Source of the DNA: Struthidea cinerea | Lineage: Eukaryota > Chordata > Aves > Passeriformes > Corcoracidae | DNA: 64,000 nt | Assembly (NCBI GenBank): GCA_013397865.1 | Contig: VZTI01000937.1 | Span: forward strand, 563 to 64,562 | Reading direction: 5' to 3' | Shown: positions 1-10,700 of the stretch, one piece after another | Position numbering within the stretch: position 1 is the first letter of the stretch | Layout: each line of letters begins with the position of its first letter | Notes under the pieces: model-generated | Database searches by the model: none | What the model was told of the DNA's origin: nothing | Seen by the model: the letters and a program-made list of their open reading frames with translations, nothing else | Position numbers and translations under genes: made by a program

Positions 1-39
1 TTTTCTTTTTTTTTTTTTTTTTTCTTTTTTTGCTTTGTT

Positions 40-450
40 CTGCGGCTCCAGGGCGTGGAGGAGACGCTTTTCCATCGCTTGGCAACAGAGTGCGTGTAGT
101 AACCGCGGTGTGGAGCGGGGATCCCCCGCGAAGGGGCACCCGGGGGAAGGGCTGCGGGTCCTGCCGGGCGCTCCGGCTGCTCCAGCCTCTCCTTCCCCGC
201 CGGGGGCAGGGAAAGCAGCGGGGGATGGCCGGGGGGGACCGAGAACTGCGCAGGTTTGTCTCGGTGGAAGTTGGCTCTGGCTGCGGGATGAGGTTTCTGC
301 GCCGCTCGCTCTCCAGGAGGGATGCTCGGGGTGTCTGAAGGATGCTCGGGGTGTCCGGAGGGATGCTGCTGCTTTGGACAGCTGGAAAACCACCCAGGAA
401 AGTGATTTCTGCGCTGTAGTGTTTGCTGAGGTTGTTGTCGTTTAAAGTGA
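40..450. promoter_or_regulatory. CpG-dense segment, candidate promoter region
   Basis: This is the only strongly CpG-rich stretch in the first 10 kb (for example around 100-330). It lies upstream of the MEIOC exons in the right orientation. It could be the MEIOC promoter, or a promoter shared with or belonging to a gene beyond the left edge. A donor-like CAG|GTTTGT lies near 250. No TATA box was recognised. Open frames here have no recognisable family. Confidence 0.45.
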
Positions 451-2921
451 AGTGTTGTGCGTTGCTTTCCTAACAGTGCTCAGCCTTTAGAGTGATTTTG
501 TGATTGTGAGCGCCTGACAAAACCCGTATTTCTCTAAACACAAATATTTTGTAGTGTTGAGCACCACAGTCTCCTAGCAGCAGACTTAAAAAGTCTTTCC
601 CAGCATGAATGGGAAACTTGGGAATGCTTGCTGTCATCTCTTCCCTGAGAAGTGTAGTAACTTTGCAACCAGGTAATTAAAAAATTAAAAACTCCTCTAT
701 TTCTCTTTAGAAACAGTTCAGGTCTTTGAAGGGACGTTGTGACAGTTTTGCTCAGATTTGTAATCCTGAGGACACCTTTTAGTACTTGAATCACACAAAG
801 CGAGGAGGAAGTCAAGTGGGAAAAGTGGCTTTATGTCTGATCTGAGGAGTCTAATGTAGTTAAGACACAAACTTCTATATAATATTTAGTGTGTCCTGAT
901 GCAGCTGATTTTAAAAGTTCTATTTATTTGTCCACATGTTACACCAGTTTGTAACTTCAGTAAGTGTAGGTTTTCCCCACTCAGCAGTGAATAGTTTCAT
1001 CATTTTTGTGTGTTTAAAAATGTATTTGGAAAAGTGTTTTATTTTAGTGGAGTCTAAACTGTACTGCCCCGGCCATCTGTCAGAATGAATCTGGAGAAAT
1101 ATTTTGTAATTCCAGCTGGAATTCTGTATTCCTGAGCAAAAAGGTTTATACTAATACCAGTAATCTTGTTTTACAGTACAGGGCATTATCTACAAATCGG
1201 GCACTCGAGGTGCCTTTGGATTGTTTGACTTTAAAGTGAGTGGAAGTCCAGTAAAAACTCGTTACCTGTTTGTTTAATATTCCCTTGTGTTTCCCTGGAC
1301 TACCAGGAGGAGATAATGGAGTGTGACACGTGGTTGGTATTGTAAGTGGAAGGTGAATGAATACTTCCATGGAGCCTGCATAAAAAAATAAAATCTGAAA
1401 CTCCAGAGTAAGGGTTTCAGTCATTTTTGCACACAAAATACTTAGAAATAGTGGGACTGGAGCGTTCAGAGTGCTTGTGGCTTTGGACAACAATTAGGAG
1501 TGTGTAGAGCTATAAAAATCTATCATTAAAAACAGTATTAGTAACTTTTTGAAATAGTTTAAATGAATTGTAGAGCAGGGCTTTGTTTCTAAACTATCTG
1601 CTGGCAAGTTATTAGTTGTATTTTTAATTTTTTTTTTTAATAAAGCAAGAATTTCAGTTGGTGGGGAGCTTGTGAATTAGAAGTTTTAAAAGAAGTGTTG
1701 CAGAAATGTTCTGTGTGCTTGGGTGGGGATTTTTGACTCAGGAAGAAGTACCTGATAAAGGTACCAGTGCCTTGTTTCAAGGATGGAGTTGAGGAGCAAG
1801 TTGAAATCTCTTATCCCAAAAAAACTTTCTGCCATGGAGCTTTGTAAAGCGGGTAGGCCTAAATATAAAACAAGTCCAAAAAGAGGTGTGTTAGAGAGAA
1901 ACGTGGGTTTTCAAACCTGACACCTGATTCTGGAACTTGCAGTGCAGGAGGAAGATTTCCAGGCCTTCCTCGTTATCTCCCTGGCACGCCGAGGTAATGT
2001 CTGAAATAACCCTTTTATTTGCCTGTAGCGCAAGGAGCATCGGTTTGTACCAGGCCCTAAAGGCAAGGTGGCAGCCACAGACCGTGACCCCAGAAAATCC
2101 CTTGTTCTGGAGGAGGCTGGAGCACAGGGGCAGCACTCTGACCTGCTCTGAGCACCTGTGTAAATTTTAAGCTTCACTTTGGACTCCTGCGTGGGTCGTG
2201 AAGCCCAAACGCGGCACCTGCAGCGCTTTGGGAGTTTCCCATGATTTCAGGTAGTTCCTTCTTTAGAGAGATCAATGGGTTCTTGTTTGGGCTTTGGGAT
2301 ATCCACGAGTGCTTTGTGAAACCCCCTTTTAAAAAGTTGTAAATGGGTGGGCTGTGTCACAGAGGTAATGATTAGCCAGATCAATAATGTGTATGGTTAA
2401 GGGTGCCTTGACAGAAGAACAGGTGATAAAGAAAGCAGTTTAAGGCTCAGGAAAGGCTGTTGTGGTGGGATCCCATTCCTGGCAGCGAAATCCCGGTTGG
2501 ACATGAGCTCGGGCAAATCCTTAACGCTGTAGGTCAGCCACAGAGGGATGTGGATGTAATCTGACATCATCTCCTTCCTTTAGGACGGGAGCAGCTGCTT
2601 TGTCAGGTTTTGAGAATTTATCATAATGTGACTGCTGCACACTTTTAATTTATCTTAATAGTAAAAGCTGCCCTTCCCCCGGTCAGGGCTTTGCGGCAGT
2701 GAAGACGAAGCCTTCGGTTTGTGCAGGGCATTGATGTGCTCACCGGGGACGTTGTTCTGCTGTGTCCCCGGGAGTGGCACACGGGGGAGGGGACGGCCAC
2801 AGCTGGACACTCCCCTCGCAATGGGGCAGGTTGTGCTGTAGTGGGTCAGAGTGGGTGTGCAGAGAGCGCAGGGAAGGACTTCTGGAATCGGAACGTTCTA
2901 CCTGGAGTGCTCTTGGGAGCA

Positions 2922-3320
2922 TGGAGTTGTTAAGGTTGGAAGAGACCTCTCGGATGGTCGAGTCCAGCCGTGTCCCCGCGTGCCACATTCAGACGCCTTT
3001 TGAACACTGTGGTGATTCCACCGCTTCCCTGTCGCCCTGCTCCAATGCCTGACCACCCTTTCAGGGCAAACATTTTCTGTGATATCCAATCTAACCCTCC
3101 CCTGGCCCAGCCTGAGGCCGTTCCCTCTCCTCCTGTCCCTGTTCCCTGGGAGCAGAGCCCGACCCCCCCGGCTGCCCCCTCCTGTCAGGGAGTTGTGCAG
3201 AGCCACAAGGTCCCCCCTGAGCCTCCTTTTCTCCAGGCTGAGCCCCTTTCCCAGCTCCCTCAGCTGCTCCTGGTGCTCCAGACCCTTCCTAGCTCTGTTC
3301 CCTTCCCAGGGAGGATGGAC
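2922..3320 (-). mobile_element. CR1 LINE fragment
   Basis: It reads as antisense CR1: GTTAAGGTTGGAAGAGACCT, then the GTCCAGCCGT, TGGCCCAGCCTGAGGCC and CAGCTCCCTCAGCTGCTCC blocks. Long open frames across it on both strands are shadows of CR1 sequence, not genes. Confidence 0.85.
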
Positions 3321-4944
3321 TTCCCTGTCTTGCCTTGGGATAGGGATGGTGGCACTGGAGGAGCCCTGGGGATGTGAGTGGGGACGCAGTGGGAGGAGCA
3401 GTGAGGGGGAGCTAGAAATGAGTTTTACGTGTAAACACAACTCTGACAGACCTGGTAACTGCTTTTTTGGGGTTTTTTAAATTGCTTTTGAACAGGAGAA
3501 GTTGGTCCTTAGGAGTCTAATTCCTGCCTCCACGCAATGCTGCACGCTCCAGAGGAGGGAACCTGGGTACTGATAACGAGGACATGGTCCAAGTGCCACC
3601 CCTGGGCATTGCCAGCCACAGGTGAGTCCAAAAACTGCATTTTCGTGGGGAAACAAATAAAAATGTGTGTGAGGTGTTCCTTTTATAGTGAATAACCACC
3701 TTACATAAAAACCTCAGCACCTGGCAGGAATGTTACATGCCAGATGGAGCAGCTTTCCCTGTTTGTGCCAGGGCAGGAGAGTGATCCTCTGGTCATGGAA
3801 GGCAGCAGATCCTCCCACACTCTTCTTGTCTTTGGGAGACTCACCACAAAGTCCTGAAGAAGAACTGCTGGAAGTTACCATGAACCCAAAAAAAACCCCA
3901 CAAAAGAATCTTTGTTGGCATGAAATGAGTATTTAGATGCTTGTGTTAAAATAAACAAAGGACCCATGAGCCTGTCAGAGCAGCAGAACCCATCTATTGA
4001 ACAAGCACCTCATAAATGTATTTATTCCCCCACACAGCCCACCTGAAAAAGTGCTTTTTTTTTAAAGTGCTTTTGACCCAGCTAAGAGGGATCTGGCAGA
4101 CTTGATTCTTTTTCCTCAGGGAAAAAAAAGTTTCTTGATTCTTTGGCTGCTGAAAAGGAACATTTCCCTTTGGGGCTGTGACGAATCTTTTGGATGATGC
4201 GAGTTCAGGATTTAGGAGGAAGTCTTCAGTAATCTGCCATTTTTATGGTTTTAGCCCTGATATTAAGAGATCTGAATAACTGACCTATTTTCTCCCCTGA
4301 GTTTGGTTTTTTTACATATCCTTGTTGCCTGTTTGCTTCTGCTGGTTCATTTCCTGGGTAATCCAAAAAAAGCGATTTAGAGATTTCTGGGGGTTTTTGT
4401 AACTTTTTTTTCTTTTACCCACTGGTTGCAGAGAATCCCTGGCAGTGCACCCTGAATGAGTCAGGCAGTCCCAGTGTGCTATAGATTAAGATATCCATAG
4501 GTGGGAGTTATTAGAAGTCTTTAAAAAAAACCCCAAAACTGTGCTTTTTTTCTGTTTGCTTTATCCTGCCAAGAAACAAAACCCAAGAAATAAACAGGAA
4601 ATGTTTATCCTGCCGAGAAATCGGAGCAGAATCCCCTCAGTGTGGATGTGATAACACTGCAGTGCTGCTGTTTACTGTTGTTATCAGGGCTGTTCTTGCA
4701 GTGCTCTGGAGCAGTGAGATCCTGCAGCTTTAGGATAACTGGATGTAAAAAGGCTTGTGGCTGATTTTATTGCCTTTTTTTTTTTGGAAAATCAAGAACT
4801 TTTAGATGGGGCTCAGTGTCAGTGAAAGCAGTTTGTTCTGATTATACAATGAAGCAATATTTAGCTGTGATTACATTATTTTTCAGCTTATAAAATACCT
4901 TTTCAGAGAACTGTGTGGTATGAGCCATAAACTCTTCTCTCTAC

Positions 4945-5115
4945 GGAGGAAGAAATCCTTCCTAAAGGGTGGTGAGATCCTGGCACAGGGTGCCCAGAGA
5001 AGCTGCGGCTGCCCCTGGATCCCTGGAGTTGTTCAAGGTCAGGTTGGACAGGGCTTGGAGCAACCTGGGGTAGTGGAAGTTTCAGGTCTCTTCCCAACCC
5101 AGATCGTTCTGTTTC
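4945..5115 (+). mobile_element. CR1 LINE 3' fragment
   Basis: Sense CR1 tail: GGCACAGGGTGCCCAGAGAA, GGATCCCTGGAGTTGTTCAA, GGGCTTGGAGCAACCTGGG. It ends near TCTCTTCCCAACCCAGAT. Confidence 0.85.
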
Positions 5116-5479
5116 AGTGCCCCAGATGTACATAACACTGGCATAATTTAGGATTCTCCATGGAAATTCCTAAGACTCCTTCCAGGCTGCCTGAGGGGCC
5201 CCCAGTGCCTTGCCAGCAGCTCCTGGCATCTCGGAGTGACAGCGACCGTCTTAAACTGGTTCCAGTGCTTTGCTGGGCAGCACTAGGAGCAAAACCCTTC
5301 CCGTAATGAGGAGTGAGGTGGGAGTGTCCTGCTGTGTTCCCAGTGCTGTGGAATCTTTGCAGGGAGGGTTTTCACGAGGGGCAGGTCTCTGTTTTTAGCT
5401 GCCCGTCTCTGGCAGTGCTGCGGAGGCAGAAACCTCTGCGTGGAAAGTGTCTCGGACACGTTCTTCACTGGTCTTGCAG

Positions 5480-5715
5480 ATCACAGAATCCCAGAGTGTT
5501 TTGGCTTGGAAAGGACTTGAAAAATCATGTATTCCACCCCCTTGTCATGGGCAGGGACACCTCCCACTTTCCCAGGCTGCTCCAAGCCCCTTCCAGCCTG
5601 GCCTTGGACACTGCCAAGGATCCAGGGGCAGCCCCAGCTTCTCTGGGCACCCTGTGCCAGGGCCTCCCCACTCTCACAGGGAACAACTTTTTCTTAATGT
5701 CTAAATCTCTCCTTT
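5480..5715 (-). mobile_element. CR1 LINE 3' fragment
   Basis: Antisense CR1 beginning TCACAGAATCCCAGAGTG, with the CATGGGCAGGGACACC, GCTGCTCCAAGCCCC and GGCACCCTGTGCCAGGGCC blocks. Confidence 0.88.
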
Positions 5716-7014
5716 TTTCATGCCACAGATGCCACAACGAAATCAGCGTCTAATAGCTTTGATACTCTTTCATTTCATATAGGTTTATACTTGGAAATAT
5801 TAACGTTTTACTGATGAAGTTGTGCTCATGTATTTCTCCTCGAAAGAAACTTTGGGAGTGAATCTTAAGTACAAAGAACTGCTTGAGGCTTTTGGGAATA
5901 GCAAATGGGTTTGGTAAATACTTTTGCTTGCCTGCTCCTCAGCTGTTTGAATGAAAAGAATCCATGCCAATAACCCATCTGGGTTTTAAATGTAGATTTT
6001 TACTGTTGTTTTGGAAGGTAATTTATTAACACCAGTGGTTTTCCCAGGATGTGAAGGGGAATGAAATGCAAGCCCTACTGAAGACTGTAAGAGTTATAAT
6101 TTGATTTTCCTTTTTTTTTTAATTTAGAGACAGCATTTAATTAATTGTTTTTTAACTGAGATTCTGAGTGATTCTATCCCATTTCTTCCTTTTTTTTTTT
6201 TTTTTTTCTTGAAACTTGTTAGTAGTTCCTGTGTAAACCCCGGAGGAGAATTTGTGTTTGACTGGGTGGAAGGGCAGGCCTCCAGTGTTTTGGAAGCACT
6301 GAGCCTTATCTAGGGTACATGAAGTCCCTCTTCTCCTGGGCTTTAGACACACTGTCCTGCACAACTCACATTAGCAGTGATTAATGGCTCTGAAAATAAA
6401 ACATAAATCCATTTGTTACGGATCCTATTTTTAATCTGTGCACAAGTATTTTATACCCTCGTCAAGGAGCAGGAATTGCTCTCTGTGTTGCTTCCTGGTA
6501 GCCCAGACAGCACCAGAGGCTGGGCTTTGGTGGGGGGATTCTGCTAAATTCCTGTGGAATTGTGGCCTTGCTGGATCCTGAAGGATACCTGTGTTTGTTC
6601 AGGAGTCGTTTGGAGCAGAAAGTGTGGGTCACACCCTCCTCCTCCCCCCCTGCAGGGTCAGAATGGACCTGTGTGAGTCGTTCTTGTGCCTGATTTAATG
6701 GCATAAATACTGACAGAGTGTTTATGTGGAATTTTCCAGAGTATTTGTGTGGCCTCCGCAGGGTTTTAGTACCTCTAATTCTCTTATTTAATAGGGGTTT
6801 GTTTGGATGTGCAAAAGTGATAAACTCTCAGTGTTAATTTTTTTTTTTAATTTAAAAACATTACTGCAGGATTGTCCTGTCCTGCTCTTGGTAGGAACAC
6901 ACCTGGCCAGAGAATATTTCTTTTGAGACAATACCCAGGAAGGGAGATCTGAGTCCGTGACAGCTTTCACTAGGCCAAGGATTTATAGCAAGGAAGATAA
7001 ATTAAATTCCAACC

Positions 7015-7060
7015 CCTTCCAGGTTGGAAGGGACCTCAAGTATCCTCTGCTCCAGTCTTT
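7015..7060 (-). mobile_element. Very short CR1-like remnant
   Basis: Only the CAGGTTGGAAGGGACCT core of the antisense CR1 3' end is present, without the other diagnostic blocks. Confidence 0.4.
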
Positions 7061-7316
7061 TTTTGGCATAAATAATCTCTGAATAAATAATTTATCTGTA
7101 ATAGTCTTTTCTGGAGCAGTGCTTGGGTTGCTTTTCTCACCCACGTTTTGCTCCGTGGAGTTTCCCTGCTTCCCACCGGCTCTCCATTGGAATGTTTTGT
7201 GGGTTTTGGGGATATTAACAGGGATGATGGCTCTCCTCTTTGTTTTCCAGAGGGGATGTGTTTGCCTGGGACAGGTGCATTCCCAGTCTCATAGAGCAGG
7301 AGATTCTGAGCTGTGA

Positions 7317-7373
7317 ACATGCCACGCCAACACCTACGATGTGAAACCTGTGGAGAATTCCTATTGCTGTGCA
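7317..7373 (+). other. MEIOC: Candidate MEIOC 5' leader exon or decayed coding exon (left edge unknown)
   Basis: A strong donor (GCA|GTAAGT) lies at 7374. In the phase that joins exon 7616, the stretch reads ...VKPVENSYCCA. Joined to the next exon it resembles the SFYDCYTSQSED region at the mammalian MEIOC N-terminus. In that frame a TGA lies at 7314-7316 and there is no ATG after it. Either this is now 5' UTR, with translation starting at 7637, or the similarity is chance. Confidence 0.35.
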
Positions 7374-7615
7374 GTAAGTCACTTCTGTTATTTGTGTACT
7401 GATTTTTAGAAGACAGATTTGTCAGACTTGGCCTCATTTAAGGCAAAGGAGGGAACGTGATTTAGGCTCTATCCTTCTGTCGTGGCTGCGTTACACATTC
7501 CTGAAAAGTTCATTTCGTTCAGGGAATAAAAGCAGAGCTTGGCTTTTTGCTGCCTGTACTGCTCACTCTGTGAACATCTCATGTTAAAAACCATTCCCTT
7601 CTCTTCCCACCCCAG

Positions 7616-7782
7616 GTAAATAGCAGGGAGCAAACCATGGACACTCAGCTGTTCTCCCCGTTACTGGGAGCAGTCCCCAGTCCCCCCGCGCCTCCGGAAC
7701 CCTCCCGGCTGTGCACCGACTGGCCGGGGTGTGCCGAGGGCTTTGGATCCCAAACTGCCTTCCAGGAGTGCCCAAAGAAAAG
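7616..7782 (+). CDS. MEIOC: MEIOC coding exon 1 (start codon at 7637)
   Basis: Acceptor CCCCAG ends at 7615 and the donor GTATCA begins at 7783. The frame is open from the first base of the exon, so translation could in principle enter from upstream. The first ATG is at 7637, in context ACCATGG. The coding part is 146 nt and ends in phase 2, matching the single-base start of the next exon. The peptide begins MDTQLFSPLL and later has LCTDWP. It lines up loosely with the early part of mammalian MEIOC (hydrophobic block, then C..W). Identity is weak, so support comes mainly from phase, splice sites and order. Confidence 0.7.
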
Positions 7783-10700
7783 GTATCAGCATTCCTGCTG
7801 TGGCCTTGGGGGTTCTGGAGCACTGGAGTTCTTGGGGTGAAGAAGAAATGGGGATGCTGGATGTTTTTTGGGGAGAGTTTCTGGCATCGCTGGAAACTCA
7901 GTAGATTTTCTTTGCTCTGTAGTGGTTGTTACTGAGGTTGTGAAAAAAGGTGTGTGGGGGTTTTCCTTTTTCCATCTTGAAGCCAAGTGATGGTGACAGA
8001 ATGTTGCCCTTTTTTTGGGAGGAGTTGGTTGGTAGAGGCTGGCACAGCAGCTTTTGATGAGAAAATGCTCTTTTAATGAGCATTTCTAATACCTCACTGC
8101 ATTTTGTTTATCATTGGCTTAATAAGGGACAGAATTTGAGGTGGGGGGAAGTGGAGTCCTCTGGTTCCCAAGATGCTGAAAGGTACCTTAAGGATGTATA
8201 TGGACTGCAAAAAAACCTTAGGTTTTTCTGGTAGTGTCCAGTGGGAAGTGTCAGAGTGTTGTTTATTTCTGAATAAAGGATCACACAGCTTTGATGTCAG
8301 CTGTAAGAGTTAATTTTAAGCAAGGAGTGGCGATTTGGTAATTAAAATATACAATATTTTCTTAAAAGCAGCCTTTGGATTGCTGCAAGGTAGCTTTAAA
8401 AACAAAGAAGTTGTGGAATTAGAGTTAATCCATGTCTGCATCCATTCTGAGCCTGCAGATATTCAATATTCCTTGAAGTCTCCTTAAAAAAAAAAATAGG
8501 AAAAGAAAATCCTTTGCTGTTTGACAAAGATACAGAAAAGATCTGGTTATCAAATACCAGTTCTGCATTCACAAAACATTTTCAAGAGCCTTTGCACTTC
8601 CGTGTAAACCAAATAAAATCACGCAGACCAGATCCCTCAAAGAGCAAACTGAGCAGTCATGGAGCAAATCAGGGAGGGAGTGAGAAGTAAAAACGTGGTG
8701 AGGTCTTAAAAGCCAGCAGGGTGTGATTTTCACTGATTTTCACAGTGGCAAGAGATGGAAAAGGTGATTTTCTAATAGCTTGTCCCACATTTTCTGGTCC
8801 CTGTCAATCAGCAAAGTCCGTGAGCAGTTGTGTGGCAGCCGAGGTAGTTTGGGTAAGGTGGCACCAGGGGAGGCTCAGAGATCTTCAGGGACACTGAAAG
8901 GAATCGGAACAGGGTGGTGAGGGAAACTTATTGGGGCAAAACAATGAGCAGAGAGGGAAGGAGACCTTTAATAGCATTGTTTTAATTAACTTGTGAGTAA
9001 GAGTCAGGAGTCATTACAAACAGCTCTATAAAAATCTCTTCTTGCACCTGAAGTAAAAGTTGGGTTTGTTTAAAAATTGTTTAAAGCCTTGGGTGTTTAC
9101 CAGAAATATTTCCTAAAGTTTTGACCAAATCCTGTCCAAAAGGGGATTACAAAGTGGTTCAACTTAAGTATAACTTACGTATGTCTAACTTATATATAAA
9201 TTATTTTTTTGAGATTAACATACTAGGTTTTGAATTATTTGGAGTAGATAAATTAGAATGCTCCAGACCTGGAGAACATTAATCCTATTTATGCTGTAAA
9301 TGAGACAGTCAAGGTTTGAAGGAATGTCCGTGGAATAGTTTTGTTTCTTGGAAAGAGAGGGAAATTTTTCGCTGCTTGGGAAGTCTCTGGTGAAACAAAA
9401 AGTCAGGAAAATTGTTCTACTTCACTCGGGCTGTCGAATTCACAAATGCAAGAAGATTTCTGTGCAGGATACGTTAAATTCAGAACACCTGGAAAATGTT
9501 GCGAAAATAAATTAAAGGTTTGATATTCTTTTTGCCTGTTTTATTTAGGAGAAAAATACTTGTTTAAACTTTATTTTGGTTTTCTTCTTTTTTTTTAAGG
9601 GCGCCAATAAATCTTTCTTACTCTGGCAGTGGCCCTGATATGTTTGGGTTGGTGTCGAGCATTTTGGAGGAGCCAAACAAGCCAGAACCAGCTACAGATT
9701 GGTAAATTTGTTCTGAGAGTTCTTATCACTTGTGTGTTGGTTTTTATGCCCATTGTCACACAGATATGATACACATTTTTAATTATTTCAGAGTTGGGTA
9801 ATGAAAAAATCCCCTTAAAATGTGGAAGTGTCTTTATTTCACTTGTCAGTAAAAAAAAAACCAAATTAACAAAACAATGAGCTGTTAAAAATGCAAATTT
9901 TCTAAAGTTTTCCATCAGCTTTGGAGCATTGGAGGAGGAAAAAAAGAGGTAATTAATTTTAACCAGTAGGGAGTTGACTGAATACGGTGGAATCTGAAAC
10001 ATTTAATAAATCCAAATAAACTCTGCATTTCTGAACATAAGAGCAGATAAACAGTGTTGGTGATGAGATTTCACAGAGCGTTTGCTCAACTGCAGCAGGA
10101 ATATTCCTCTTATTTTTGAGGAGAGCTGTGTATGGTGGGTCATTAATGTAATTCTGGGGGATAACCATGATATGTGAATTATTTTAAAGTAAGAAACGTT
10201 TTAAAATAGTGACGGGAGGTTTGTTTCACTCTGTTACAGGAATTCTCTATCAAGATTGTTTCCCCCCGTGTGGGCACCTGATCTGGGCAGCAGCGGGGAG
10301 TTCCCAGGGCTCCCAGCTCAGCACTCTGTCCCAAACAAGGATTTTCCCAACCTGCTGGGCTCCAGCTGCCTTCAGGAACCCCTGCAGGAGCCTCCTGATG
10401 CGGGGATGCTGCACAGAGGTTTGGGAGGCCTTCAGCTCATCGAGTCTTGGCTCTCTCCCCGTGCTGCCCCCGAGAGTGCCCTGAGGAACACCTGCCCTGA
10501 CAATTCCACTTTGCAAAACAGCCCCGCCACGACTCCCCAGGAGGGGTTTTCCTTCCCAAATAATGGCAGCTGTGACCAGCATTTGTGCGCTTACGACCAC
10601 GGGGGGTTAAACGGAGACCACGAAAAACGCGGGTCCAATTTTAGCCCTTTTTCCTCTCGGAACAGGATGAGGGAAAGCCCCAGCGTTCCGAAGGAGCTTT

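Larger units (their letters stand above)
451..7310. other. Non-coding stretch upstream of the MEIOC coding exons
   Basis: No supported coding exon. It contains three or four CR1 fragments, many poly-T/A tracts (for example 6111-6123, 6190-6209) and AT-rich unique sequence. It probably includes one or more MEIOC leader introns. Confidence 0.5.

Noticed and set aside
60..100. Possible RFX X-box at TCGCTTGGCAAC in the CpG-rich segment
   Set aside because: Only one half-site (GGCAAC) fits; the other half does not match the consensus at allowed spacing.
2898..3440. Minus-strand open frame of about 180 codons
   Set aside because: Overlaps an antisense CR1 fragment; composition and blocks are CR1, and no domain is recognisable.
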